Shown here: piece after piece, positions 7,591 to 15,281 of the stretch
Layout: every line of letters begins with the position of its first letter
Position numbering within the stretch: position 1 is the stretch's first letter
Assembly (NCBI GenBank): GCA_016234365.1
Contig: JACRER010000065.1
Span: 1-43,123 of the forward strand
Reading direction: 5' to 3'
DNA length: 43,123 nt
Source of the DNA: Elusimicrobiota bacterium
GTDB lineage: Bacteria; Elusimicrobiota; Elusimicrobia; Elusimicrobiales; UBA9959
The notes under the pieces: generated by a model
The model's input: the letters and a program-made list of their open reading frames with translations, nothing else
Told to the model about the DNA's origin: nothing
Database searches by the model: none
Position numbers and translations under genes: made by a program

Positions 7591-8172
7591 ATGCCGCAAC
7601 CTGAAATAATCCTCGGTTCTTCCTTTGTCGTCCTGGCCGCGGCGCTGGTGGCCTACCGCTTCCTCCACCGGCCGGTCTCGCTGGACGGGCGCCCGGTACC
7701 GGGCAGCGCGCTGGCCCGTTACGGCGACGTACACTTGCGGGACCTTTACCGCCTGGCCGTACTGCTTGAGGAGGACGGCATAGCGCTTTACCTGAAATTG
7801 GCCGAACTGGCGCAGGATCCTGCCGCCCGGAAACTCTGCGCCCAGCTTGCCGAAGAGGAAGGGCGGCACCGCCGGACTTTCGAGGCCAAACTCAAGGACT
7901 GGCGGCAGCTCCCCCCCAACCGCATCACCTGGCCGGAGTTCCTGGAAAAGGTGAAACTGGAAGGATTGTTCGCCAACCCGCCGGGCCACGGCGCCACGGA
8001 AACGGAAGTCGCGGCCTTTGCCATAGGCCAGGAAAGGCGCACCATGCAGTTTTACAGGATGTTCGAAAATTCCTTCCCCGAAGCCTGGCGCCGCGACATG
8101 CTGCGCGAGCTGGTGGAAGAAGAGATGTCTCACGAAGCAAGGCTCCGCAGAACCTACCCCGCTATAGTCTGA
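7591..8172 (+). CDS. Membrane-anchored ferritin-like (rubrerythrin-type) diiron protein
   Basis: A 193-aa protein with one N-terminal hydrophobic helix (about residues 6-23) and a four-helix ferritin-like domain. Putative diiron ligands are E60/E61 in LLEEDG, E90-x-x-H93 in AEEEGRH, E148 in IGQERR and E178-x-x-H181 in EEEMSH. These are the four carboxylate/ExxH positions expected of rubrerythrin-like proteins. There is no rubredoxin-type CxxC site, so it is an erythrin/ferritin-like form. Roles in peroxide reduction or iron handling are typical of the family, but the actual reaction is unknown. It starts 13 nt after kbl and probably belongs to the same transcript. It ends 1 nt before the convergent purH stop, leaving no room for a separate terminator. 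Confidence 0.78.
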   Translation: MPQPEIILGSSFVVLAAALVAYRFLHRPVSLDGRPVPGSALARYGDVHLRDLYRLAVLLEEDGIALYLKLAELAQDPAARKLCAQLAEEEGRHRRTFEAKLKDWRQLPPNRITWPEFLEKVKLEGLFANPPGHGATETEVAAFAIGQERRTMQFYRMFENSFPEAWRRDMLRELVEEEMSHEARLRRTYPAIV

Positions 8173-8173
8173 A

Positions 8174-9673
8174 TCAGTGCCTGAAGTGCCGGATGCCGGC
8201 CAGCAGCATCGCGACGTTCTTAGAGTCGCAGAGCGCCGCGCATTCCTCGTCGTCCTGCCAGCCGCCCGGCTGGATCACCGCCGTTATCCCGCAGGCCAGG
8301 GCGGCCTGCAGGCTTTTCAGAGGCAGCGCCGCGTCGGCGGCCATTACCAGCGCTCCGGCGCCGGGCAGGATGGAGCGGCGCTCGCGCATTTTCCAGACGG
8401 CCCCGCGCACGGCGTCGTAAGTGGAGCTCTCGGCCGCGCTCACGGCCGCCACCGTATTGCCCTCCGCCAGCGCCACCGCGTAGGTCTTGGCGTACTTGGC
8501 GGCCTTCCACGCCAGCATAAGGGACCTGAGTTCGGCGTCGGTGGGCTTGCGCCTGGTGACGCAGGCCGGTTCCGAAGAGAAAAGCCTGTTATCGCGCGCC
8601 TCTATGAGCAAGCCGCCGGAAACGGAATGCAGCTGCACCTCGTGCGGCGAAAGTACCGGGGCGCCCAGTTCCACAACGCGCAGGCCTTCCTTGGCGCGCA
8701 GCGTCTTTAAAGCCTCCGGCGAATACCCGGGAGCCACCACGCTCTCTATGAACGCGTCCGCCAGCACCCCGGCGGTCTCTTCGTCCACGGGCCGGTTGAA
8801 AGCGGCCGTGCCTCCCACCGCGCCCTGCGGGTCGGCGTGCAGCGCGCCGCGCAGGCATTCCGCCAGCGTGCCGGCTGCGCAGAGGCCCGAGGGACGCGCA
8901 TGTTTTACCACCGCGCAGACCGGCCCTTCGAATTCCGCCGCCAGTTCGTAGGCGGTATCCAGGTCCAGGTAGTGGTTCAGGTTAAAGTTGGCGCCGGCCA
9001 GTATCCGCGCCGCGTTGAGGCCGCGCGGGCGCGCGCCGCTGAGGGCGTAAAGGGCGGCCTTCTGGTGGCGGTTCTCGCCGTAGTCCAGGTCGGATACCTT
9101 CTTCAGGCTCATCACCACTTCGTCTCCCAGCAGCGCGCCGGTCTCGGAGAGGTATTGCGCCACGGTGGCGTCGTAGGCGGCGAGGTACTGCCAGGCCTTG
9201 GCGGCCAGCTGTTTCTTTACGGCCGGCTCCAGGCCGCCGGTGTCCTTGAGCGCCGCCAGCACCGGCTCGTAGTCCGCCGGAGAACAGACGGCTATCACGT
9301 TATCAAAATCGCGGGCGGCGGCGCGCAGCACGGCGGAGTTGGATTGGTCCAGGTAGCCGGAGAGTTCGGAGACGGCGAATTCTTCCTGGCCGACTATGTT
9401 GGCTATGGGGTAAAGGTTGGCGGCGACTACGAGGAACCGTGGCAGTTCTACGCCGTTCTCGGATACGGCCGGGAAGCGGCCCGACAGCGCCTTCAGGACG
9501 GAGTAAGGCACCGGCGGCGAGTAGCGTACTTCTTCCACCTCGAGGCCGGCTTCCTTCAATAATTTATGAGTGGAACCGGAGGCGTAGATCTCGAAGCCGA
9601 GTTCCTCCAGCCCGCGCGCGAACTCCTCCACGCCGGTCTTGTCGTAAACGCTGAGATATGCGGTTTTGTCCAT
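8174..9673 (-). CDS. purH: Divergent bifunctional PurH (AICAR transformylase / IMP cyclohydrolase)
   Basis: A 499-aa PurH homologue; the family performs the last two steps of IMP synthesis. Overall identity is clear: YDKTG (10-14), NLYP (86-89), LRAAARDF, GENRHQKAA, VKHARPSG (K257-H258), VAPGYSPEAL and ITAVIQPGG ... GIRHFRH at the end. Several near-invariant motifs are altered. The cyclohydrolase GRVKTLHPKxHGG loop is reduced to GRF at 65-67 with about 20 residues missing. AAAKN has become AAARD. KHxNPCG has become KHARPSG. The GxGxGQxxR motif has become AAVSAAESS. The start at 9673 gives a family-like N-terminus; longer readings run into the repeat element upstream. No Shine-Dalgarno precedes it. 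Cyclohydrolase activity is in doubt. Confidence 0.85.
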   Translation of the reverse strand: MDKTAYLSVYDKTGVEEFARGLEELGFEIYASGSTHKLLKEAGLEVEEVRYSPPVPYSVLKALSGRFPAVSENGVELPRFLVVAANLYPIANIVGQEEFAVSELSGYLDQSNSAVLRAAARDFDNVIAVCSPADYEPVLAALKDTGGLEPAVKKQLAAKAWQYLAAYDATVAQYLSETGALLGDEVVMSLKKVSDLDYGENRHQKAALYALSGARPRGLNAARILAGANFNLNHYLDLDTAYELAAEFEGPVCAVVKHARPSGLCAAGTLAECLRGALHADPQGAVGGTAAFNRPVDEETAGVLADAFIESVVAPGYSPEALKTLRAKEGLRVVELGAPVLSPHEVQLHSVSGGLLIEARDNRLFSSEPACVTRRKPTDAELRSLMLAWKAAKYAKTYAVALAEGNTVAAVSAAESSTYDAVRGAVWKMRERRSILPGAGALVMAADAALPLKSLQAALACGITAVIQPGGWQDDEECAALCDSKNVAMLLAGIRHFRH

Positions 9674-9689
9674 ATTAGGAGGCCATATC

Positions 9690-9827
9690 GGGGGTGACCT
9701 GTCTTCGGGTCGGTGTCTCGCACACCGTGCTCGCACCTTGTCGCTCGGGCAAGAAAGTGTCGCTTCGCTCCACGCGTCGCTTGCGTAAGCCTCGGCCTGC
9801 GCGACAACCCTCAGACCGGTCACCCCC
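9690..9827. repeat. 138-bp palindromic element between ligA and purH
   Basis: The segment is bounded by a perfect 10-bp inverted repeat (gggggtgacc at 9690-9699, ggtcaccccc at 9818-9827). The repeat extends imperfectly to about 21 bp on each side (about three mismatches). Inside are a 6-bp hairpin (cggtgt 9711-9716 with acaccg 9722-9727), smaller hairpins at 9737-9753 and 9779-9790, and recurring GCGAC/GCGAG motifs. It begins 10 bp after the ligA stop and ends 16 bp before the purH start (minus-strand sense). It encodes nothing recognisable. A REP/MITE-like mobile palindrome or a structured intercistronic RNA are the main options. No second copy was noticed in this window. Confidence 0.6.
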
Positions 9828-9836
9828 GCTCCGGCC

Positions 9837-11837
9837 TCAGGATACCAGCTTCAAAAATTCTTCTTCGGACAGGACCGGGACGCCGAGCTTTTGGGCTTTG
9901 GCGAACTTGGAGCCGGGGTCGGCGCCGACCACGACGTAGGAGGTTTTGGCGGAGACGGAGGAGGTTTCCTTCCCCCCCAGCTCGCGCACTTTGGCCTGCG
10001 CCTCGTCGCGCGTCAGTTGCTTCAGCTCCCCGGTGAAGACGAAGGTTTTCCCCTCCAGCTTGCCGCCGGTGGCGCGTTCAGGCTCGTCCAGGCGCAGGCC
10101 CAGCCGGCCAAGCTCCGCCACCATCCCCCTGGTGGCGTCGGCTTTGAAAAATTCAATGACCGCCTCGGCTATGACCGGGCCGATGTCCGGTATCTTCGCA
10201 AGCTCCTCAAGGCCGGCCTTCACAAAAGCGTCCATGGTCCGGAAATGCTGCGCCAGCACGCGCGCGTTCTTTTCGCCGATGTGGCGGATGCCGAGCGCGT
10301 AGATGAGGCGCGATAGCGGCTGTTCTTTGCTTTTGGCTATCTGCCCCAGCAGGTTGTCCGCTTTCTTGTCCTTAAAAAGTTCCAGGTCCAGCAGGTCTTC
10401 TTTCTTCAGGCGGTAAATATCAGGGAAGCCTTTCACCAGGCCCTTGTCCACGAGCTGCTCCGTGGAAGACTCTCCAAAACCTTCTATGTTCATGGCGTCG
10501 CGCGAGGCGAAGTGGAGCAGCGCCCGCTTGAACTGCACCGGGCACGACGGGTTGACGCAGCGGAAGGCCACTTCTTCCTCGTCCTTAAAGACCTCGGCGC
10601 CGCAGGAAGGGCATGCTTTGGGCGGCTTTATCTCTTTCTCGGCGCCGGTGCGGCCGCCCGTCGCCACTTTTACCACTTTCGGGATGACTTCCCCGGCGCG
10701 CTCTATTACCACCCGGTCCCCCACCTTGAGGCCCAGGCGGGCGATCTCGTCGAAATTATGCAGCGTGGCGCTGGAGATGGTGACGCCTCCGCACTTCACC
10801 GGTTCCAGTTCGGCCACCGGGGTAATGGCGCCGGTGCGGCCCACCGAGAACGCCACGTTCTTCACCGTGGTGGTGGCCTGCTGGGCGGGATACTTGAAGG
10901 CTATAGCCCAGCGCGGGCTCTTGGAGGTGAACCCGAGCAGGGCACGCTGGCGGAAAGAATCCACCTTTATCACCAGCCCGTCTATCTCGTAGGGCAGCGC
11001 GAAGCGTTTCTCGGCGTATTCGGCGTAGACCGCCAGCACCTCTCCGGCGCTGCGGCAGGGCCGGGAGCCTATGGTGGAGATGTTGTAGCCCAGGCCGCGG
11101 CAGATGTTAAGGTACTCCCAGTGGGAATCCGGCTCAACCATGCCGTCGAGATAGCCGTAGGAATGCACGATGAACCGCAGTTTGCGCGCGGCCGTAACGG
11201 CCGGGTCCTTCTGCCGCAGCGAACCGGCGGCGGCGTTGCGCGGGTTCACAAAAGGCTCAACGCCCGCCTCGAGCGCCGCCTCGCGCAGGCCCTCGAAGTC
11301 CTTCTTGTCCATGTAAACTTCGCCGCGGGCCTCAAAAGCCTTCGGCGGGCTGGAAAGGTCCAGTTTAAGCGGCACGGAGCGGATAGTGCGTACGTTCAAC
11401 GTCACGTCCTCGCCCGTTTCGCCGTCGCCGCGCGTGGAGGCGCGGGCCAGCCGGCCCTTCTCGTATTCTATGGAGCAGGAGAGGCCATCGATCTTGGCCT
11501 CCACCACCAGTTCGAAAGGCTCGCCCTTGAGGCCTTTTTCCACGCGGGTGTACCACTCCTTGAATTCGTCGGAAGAGTAGCAGTTGTCCAGCGACAGCAT
11601 CGGGATGCGGTGGGGCACCGGCGCGAAGGTGTTGGAACGCTCGCCGCCCACGCGGCGCGTGGGAGAGTCGTCGCTGGCCAGCTCCGGGTGCGCGGCCTCC
11701 AGCGCCTTCAGGCGGTTCATCAGCGCGTCGAATTCGCCGTCGGAGATCTCGGGCGAGTCCGAAACGTAATAAAGGCGCTCGTGCCGCGTTAGCTCGGCCC
11801 TGAGCGCCTCTATCTCCTCTTTCGGAGAGCGGGTCAT
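9837..11837 (-). CDS. ligA: NAD-dependent DNA ligase
   Basis: LigA seals nicks during replication and repair using NAD as adenylate donor. The 666-aa product has the full family layout. An N-terminal NMN-binding Ia region comes first, then the adenylation domain with K115 in EAKIDG. NPRNAAAGSLRQ and DGLVIKVD follow in the adenylation domain, then the OB fold. A four-Cys zinc finger (CPSCG ... CVNPSCP, about 405-430), helix-hairpin-helix repeats (about 490-580) and a C-terminal BRCT domain (about 590-666, KLEGKTFVFTGEL) complete it. Its ATG overlaps the nusB stop (ATGA), so the two are translationally coupled. purH follows after the palindromic element. Nothing unusual is seen in the coding sequence. 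Confidence 0.97.
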   Translation of the reverse strand: MTRSPKEEIEALRAELTRHERLYYVSDSPEISDGEFDALMNRLKALEAAHPELASDDSPTRRVGGERSNTFAPVPHRIPMLSLDNCYSSDEFKEWYTRVEKGLKGEPFELVVEAKIDGLSCSIEYEKGRLARASTRGDGETGEDVTLNVRTIRSVPLKLDLSSPPKAFEARGEVYMDKKDFEGLREAALEAGVEPFVNPRNAAAGSLRQKDPAVTAARKLRFIVHSYGYLDGMVEPDSHWEYLNICRGLGYNISTIGSRPCRSAGEVLAVYAEYAEKRFALPYEIDGLVIKVDSFRQRALLGFTSKSPRWAIAFKYPAQQATTTVKNVAFSVGRTGAITPVAELEPVKCGGVTISSATLHNFDEIARLGLKVGDRVVIERAGEVIPKVVKVATGGRTGAEKEIKPPKACPSCGAEVFKDEEEVAFRCVNPSCPVQFKRALLHFASRDAMNIEGFGESSTEQLVDKGLVKGFPDIYRLKKEDLLDLELFKDKKADNLLGQIAKSKEQPLSRLIYALGIRHIGEKNARVLAQHFRTMDAFVKAGLEELAKIPDIGPVIAEAVIEFFKADATRGMVAELGRLGLRLDEPERATGGKLEGKTFVFTGELKQLTRDEAQAKVRELGGKETSSVSAKTSYVVVGADPGSKFAKAQKLGVPVLSEEEFLKLVS

Positions 11838-12250
11838 TTTACAAGGTTGTTCTGTCGGGCGATGCTGTCCAGCACGCCGTTGACGAACTTTCCGGATTTT
11901 TCGGTGGAATATTTCTTGGCCAGTTCTATGGCCTCGTCGATTATGACCGCGGCCGGCGCGTCGGAGAGGATCATCATCTCGCAGACGGCCATGCGCAGGA
12001 TGGAGCGGTCGATGGCCGGCATGCGCTCCATCTCCCAGTTAAGGCTGGTCTTCTTGATGATCTCGTCTATCTTCTGCAGGTTGGCGACGGTGGAGGAATA
12101 AAGCGTTTTGTAGAACTCGAAGACCTTCTCTTCGAGAGCGAACTCTTCCATCTGGAAACTGGCGAGGACGGCGGCGGGCTCCAGCCCGGCAATGTCGGAG
12201 CTGTAAAGGGACTGCAGGCAGTTTTCCCGAGCCAATCTTCGTTTGCTCAT
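11834..12250 (-). CDS. nusB: Transcription antitermination factor NusB
   Basis: A 138-aa all-helical RNA-binding protein. NusB binds boxA RNA with NusE (S10) to form antitermination complexes on rRNA operons. Family features are the basic N-terminus (MSKRRLARENCLQSLYSSDI), the central ILRMAVCEMM helix, and PAAVIIDEAIELAKKYSTEKSGKFVNGVLD near the C-terminus, quoted here as the typical A-V-I-NE-E/K-F-NG-LD pattern. It is the first gene of a nusB-ligA-purH group. GAGGT lies about 9 nt before the ATG. An AT-rich stretch on the minus strand at 12268-12290 (TAGTATCATATAG) may hold its promoter. Confidence 0.94.
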   Translation of the reverse strand: MSKRRLARENCLQSLYSSDIAGLEPAAVLASFQMEEFALEEKVFEFYKTLYSSTVANLQKIDEIIKKTSLNWEMERMPAIDRSILRMAVCEMMILSDAPAAVIIDEAIELAKKYSTEKSGKFVNGVLDSIARQNNLVK

Positions 12251-12386
12251 TTTAGTAGAGACCTCGCGCCTATATGATACTAAATTTCCCCGTCGGGTGG
12301 GCAGGCCCCGGCCGCGCGTTGCCTCCCGGCGCTTTCTTTGGTAGACTTAAGGCGGAGCCCGCTACCCGGGCACGGAGGTTCAAAAA

Positions 12387-13130
12387 ATGAGCATGGTCCC
12401 GCTGATAATAATCGGAGCAGTCATACTTTTCGCGAGCATCAAGGTGCTTAACGAGTACGAACGCGGCGTAACGCTGACGCTCGGCCGCTTCACCGGCGTG
12501 AAGGGCCCCGGCCTGGTGTTCCTGATCCCCGGCATCCAGCAGATGTTCCGCATGAGCACCCGCGTGGTAGTGCTGGACGTCCCCCCGCAGGACGTCATAA
12601 CCCGCGACAACATCTCCGTAAAGGTCAACGCCGTGATCTACTTCCGCGTGGTGGACCCCCAGGCCGCCGTGCTGAACGTGGAGAACTATATGTACGCCAC
12701 CTCCCAGCTCGCCCAGACCACCCTGCGCAGCGTGCTCGGCCAGCAGGAGCTCGACGACCTGCTCTCCAACCGCGACAAGATCAACAAGAACCTGCAGGAG
12801 ATCCTGGACCTCCACACCGAACCGTGGGGCATCAAGGTCTCCAGCGTGGAAGTCAAGAACGTGGACCTGCCGCAGGAAATGCAGCGCGCCATAGCCCGCC
12901 AGGCGGAGGCGGAACGCGAACGCCGCGCCAAGATCATCCACGCCGAAGGCGAATTCCAGGCCTCTCAGAAGCTGGCCGACGCCGCCGAGATCATAGGCCG
13001 CCAGCCCGCCGCCATCCAGCTGCGCTATCTGCAGACCCTTACCGAGATAGCTTCCGAGAACAACTCCACCACCATCTTCCCGGTGCCGATGGACCTGGTA
13101 AGCCTGTTCGTCAAGAAGCTGCAGGGCTGA
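12387..13130 (+). CDS. Slipin (stomatin-like SPFH/band 7 protein)
   Basis: A 247-aa protein with one N-terminal membrane segment (about residues 3-20) followed by an SPFH/band 7 domain. Typical slipin features are [42 protein letters not shown] and the helical [18 protein letters not shown] stretch before the C-terminus. Members oligomerise at membranes and organise or protect membrane protein complexes. They are often encoded next to an NfeD protease-like partner, but none is seen here. GGAGG lies 8 nt before the ATG. The gene is monocistronic, flanked by the divergent nusB and a strong terminator. Its codon choice leans to C-ending codons more than its neighbours, which may mark high expression. 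Confidence 0.92.
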   Translation: MSMVPLIIIGAVILFASIKVLNEYERGVTLTLGRFTGVKGPGLVFLIPGIQQMFRMSTRVVVLDVPPQDVITRDNISVKVNAVIYFRVVDPQAAVLNVENYMYATSQLAQTTLRSVLGQQELDDLLSNRDKINKNLQEILDLHTEPWGIKVSSVEVKNVDLPQEMQRAIARQAEAERERRAKIIHAEGEFQASQKLADAAEIIGRQPAAIQLRYLQTLTEIASENNSTTIFPVPMDLVSLFVKKLQG

Positions 13131-13147
13131 AAGCATAATTAAAAGCG

Positions 13148-13182
13148 TACGGGGGCGGACCTTTCCGCCCCCGTATTTTTTT
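13148..13182 (+). terminator. Rho-independent terminator after slipin
   Basis: A perfect 12-bp stem (tacgggggcgga at 13148-13159 with tccgcccccgta at 13164-13175) and a 4-nt loop are followed by seven T (13176-13182). This is a canonical intrinsic terminator for the slipin transcript, just ahead of the hemW promoter. Confidence 0.92.
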
Positions 13183-13195
13183 GCCGTCTATCCGC

Positions 13196-13208
13196 TATAA
13201 TAGTCCTA
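13196..13208 (+). promoter_or_regulatory. Leaderless promoter (-10) of hemW
   Basis: A perfect TATAAT at 13196-13201 is followed by 6 nt and then the hemW ATG. Transcription would begin at the start codon, and no Shine-Dalgarno is present. The terminator T-run lies just upstream, so no well-matched -35 box is visible. Confidence 0.6.
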
Positions 13209-14299
13209 TGCGCGGTTTGTACGTCCATATCCCTTTCTGCCGGTCCAAGTGCGGCTATTGCGACTTCGCCTCCGCGCCGGGCACGGGCCCGGAGGTAGAC
13301 CCCTTTCTTGACGCGCTGGCGGCAGAAACCGCCCGCTACGACCATTTGGCCGGGAGTTTTTCCACGCTTTACGCCGGCGGCGGAACCCCCAGCCTGCTCT
13401 CGCCGGAACAACTCGCGCGCCTGCTGCGGATAATAGAAACGCTGACGGGCCCGCTGGCCGACTTACGGGAAAGCACTTTCGAGGCCAATCCGGAAAGCCT
13501 GACCGCCCAAAAGGCGGCCCTGCTCAGGGGCGCCGGCGTTAACCGCGTCAGCCTGGGCCTGCAGGCCGCCCAGGACCGCCTGCTGAAAAGCCTGGGCCGG
13601 CCGGCCATGAGCGCGGATTTCCTCCGGGCGTGGGGGGCCCTGCGCGCGGCCGGCTTCGACAACCTGAACGCCGACCTTATGTGCGGCCTGCCAGGGCAGT
13701 CGGCGAAGGATTTCATGGACTCCATGGCCTGGCTGCTGGCGCTGAAACCCGAACATGTCTCTTTTTACGCGCTGGAAGTTCACGAAGGAACGCCTTTCCA
13801 CGCGGCCGGAGTTAAGGAAGAACCCGAGCTCTCCGCCGAAATGTACGAGGCCGGCGCCGCGGCCCTGGCCGCGGCGGGACTGGCGCGCTACGAGATCTCC
13901 AACTTCGCCCGCCCCGGCCGCGAGTCGCTGCACAACCTGAATTACTGGGACCAGGGAGAATACCTGGGGCTCGGGCCCGCGGCAGCCTCCTACCTGGACG
14001 GAGAAAGGCGCGCCAACGCCGCTTCCTCCGCCGCTTACGCCAAAGCCCTCCTCTCGGGGCTCGCGGCGCCCATGCAGTACTCGGAAAAACTGGAGGGCAA
14101 GGCCCGGCGGGCGGAACGCCTTATGCTGGGCCTGCGCCGCACTTCAGGAATTGAACTCTCCGGCGATATATTTATAGAATTTCGGGAAGAGATCACCCGC
14201 CTGCTTTCCGCCGGGCTGCTGGAAAAGGACGGGGACAGGATCAGGATAAAGGGATCCAGGCTCTACGTCTCGAACGCTGTTTTCAGGGAATTTGTTTAA
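13208..14299 (+). CDS. hemW: HemW-like radical SAM protein (coproporphyrinogen III oxidase family)
   Basis: A 363-aa radical SAM protein. The [4Fe-4S] cluster motif is C11-x3-C15-x2-C18 (FCRSKCGYCDF), followed by YAGGGTPSLL and FEANPESLT, then RVSLGLQA and NADLMCGLPGQS, all typical of the HemN/HemW family. The length and the absence of the N-terminal HemN extension favour HemW, a heme chaperone, over oxygen-independent coproporphyrinogen oxidase. The C-terminal HemN_C region runs from about residue 285 to 360. The ATG at 13208 gives the usual MRGLYVHIPFC start; a TTG at 13181 is only an upstream reading. No heme biosynthesis genes are nearby. Two small membrane-protein genes follow at once. 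Confidence 0.9.
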   Translation: MRGLYVHIPFCRSKCGYCDFASAPGTGPEVDPFLDALAAETARYDHLAGSFSTLYAGGGTPSLLSPEQLARLLRIIETLTGPLADLRESTFEANPESLTAQKAALLRGAGVNRVSLGLQAAQDRLLKSLGRPAMSADFLRAWGALRAAGFDNLNADLMCGLPGQSAKDFMDSMAWLLALKPEHVSFYALEVHEGTPFHAAGVKEEPELSAEMYEAGAAALAAAGLARYEISNFARPGRESLHNLNYWDQGEYLGLGPAAASYLDGERRANAASSAAYAKALLSGLAAPMQYSEKLEGKARRAERLMLGLRRTSGIELSGDIFIEFREEITRLLSAGLLEKDGDRIRIKGSRLYVSNAVFREFV

Positions 14300-14315
14300 C
14301 AGGCAGGACTGCCGT

Positions 14316-14612
14316 ATGAACATCAGGAAATTCTGGATCCGCAGGGACCGCGAGCAGTATCTCGTAAGCGGCCTGGTATTGACCTGCTCCATTGGCGCAT
14401 TCGTATCCTCCTATTGGCATTTTTCCGACCGCATGGACGTGCGGGCCAGCATCAAGATCAATAAAACGCTCCCTACCGAGGCCCAGCAGCGCAGGCTGCG
14501 CGACACGCAGTACGTGGCCCCCAAACTGCACTCCGGGGCCACGCGCTACTACCGCCTCGACGACACCACCCTCCCCGCGGTGCCTAAGCTGGGAGAAGAT
14601 GAAGGCAATTAA
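14316..14612 (+). CDS. Uncharacterised single-pass membrane protein
   Basis: A 98-aa protein I do not recognise. A basic N-terminus (MNIRKFWIRRDREQ) precedes one hydrophobic segment of about 19 residues (about 15-33) and a polar C-terminal part. By the positive-inside rule that part would face the periplasm. It starts 16 nt after hemW, with AGGCAGG about 8 nt upstream of the ATG. A TTG at 14292 would add eight residues and is less likely. The stop overlaps the start of the next membrane protein, which suggests the two are made together. No motif links it to heme metabolism. Confidence 0.6.
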   Translation: MNIRKFWIRRDREQYLVSGLVLTCSIGAFVSSYWHFSDRMDVRASIKINKTLPTEAQQRRLRDTQYVAPKLHSGATRYYRLDDTTLPAVPKLGEDEGN

Positions 14613-15231
14613 ACCCCTCTTGCCGGCCCTGCTGGCCCTGGCCTGCGCCGCCGCCCTGGCGCCGGTCCCGGCCACGGCCCAGCTCAACACCGACAAGTCG
14701 GAGCAGACTTTCGACTATGACCCCGCCGCCGGAGAAACCACCCCGGAGATCCAGCGCTCGGCCGCGGAAACCACCTACGAGGACGCGGAGATCATCAACG
14801 ACCCCGTAGCCGGCACCATCATCCTCTACAAATACCGCTGGAAGAACTGGGTGGCAAGAGCGCTCTATCTCACCGTTATCAACATCGCGCTGCTGGTCAT
14901 TATCCTGTCGCTTTCAAAAACGGAAGAATACAATATCATCATCTCCTACATTCTGTGCGGGTCCTGCTTCACGGTCTCGTTCTGGATCTTCCTCTGCGCC
15001 ATCCTGCTGGCCCAGCTGAAGACCCTGGCCTGGACCTACATAGGCCCGATCTCCATGATCACCGGGGCGCTCGGCTACGCGATGCTGATGAAGGTGAAGA
15101 AATACGACGTCTCGCTGGCCGAACTGAAAGAATCCTTTCAGAAACTGCGAGCCACCTCTCACGAGGACCCGCGCCTGGCCTCCGTTGACGGCTCACCCGG
15201 CGACTGGCCTCCGGACGACCTGGTGCATTAA
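14599..15231 (+). CDS. Uncharacterised exported multi-pass membrane protein
   Basis: A 210-aa product with a cleavable-looking signal peptide (MKAIKPLLPALLALACAAAL, ending near ATAQ at residue 31). An acidic extracytoplasmic stretch follows (about 32-90), then three hydrophobic segments (about 92-110, 118-142 and 148-165), and finally a soluble tail ending in GDWPPDDLVH. No known domain is apparent. The ATG at 14599 is used because it yields the signal peptide and has GGGAGA about 3-8 nt upstream. It overlaps the upstream gene by 14 nt. An in-frame extension to 14392 has no credible N-terminus. It ends the hemW transcript and is followed by a terminator hairpin. Confidence 0.65.
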   Translation: MKAIKPLLPALLALACAAALAPVPATAQLNTDKSEQTFDYDPAAGETTPEIQRSAAETTYEDAEIINDPVAGTIILYKYRWKNWVARALYLTVINIALLVIILSLSKTEEYNIIISYILCGSCFTVSFWIFLCAILLAQLKTLAWTYIGPISMITGALGYAMLMKVKKYDVSLAELKESFQKLRATSHEDPRLASVDGSPGDWPPDDLVH

Positions 15232-15235
15232 ATAA

Positions 15236-15270
15236 AAAGGGCCGCGCGTAAAGCGCGGCCCTTTCTTTTC
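15236..15270. terminator. Bidirectional terminator between convergent operons
   Basis: A perfect 12-bp stem (aaagggccgcgc at 15236-15247 with gcgcggcccttt at 15253-15264) and a GTAAA loop. T-rich sequence follows on the plus strand (cttttcc). The A-rich run at 15229-15238 provides the U-tract on the minus strand. It can end both the hemW group and the downstream surface-protein operon. Confidence 0.85.
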
Positions 15271-15281
15271 CAGCCGGGACG

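Noticed and set aside
9674-9823. Extended N-terminus of PurH running to 9823
   Set aside because: The extra 50 residues come from the palindromic element and do not resemble any PurH; the family-like sequence begins at the 9673 ATG.
9690-9827. Possible tRNA or riboswitch in the ligA-purH gap
   Set aside because: No acceptor/T-loop pattern of a tRNA and no known purine or other riboswitch core is visible; it is better described as a palindromic repeat.
12270-13136. Minus-strand open frame opposite the slipin gene
   Set aside because: The plus-strand frame encodes a complete SPFH protein; the antisense product is His/Val/Gly-rich without motifs.
14392-14598. Extended N-terminus of the 210-aa membrane protein
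   Set aside because: The extension overlaps the upstream membrane-protein gene in another frame and is Pro/Arg/Ser-rich; starting at 14599 gives a proper signal peptide and a Shine-Dalgarno.
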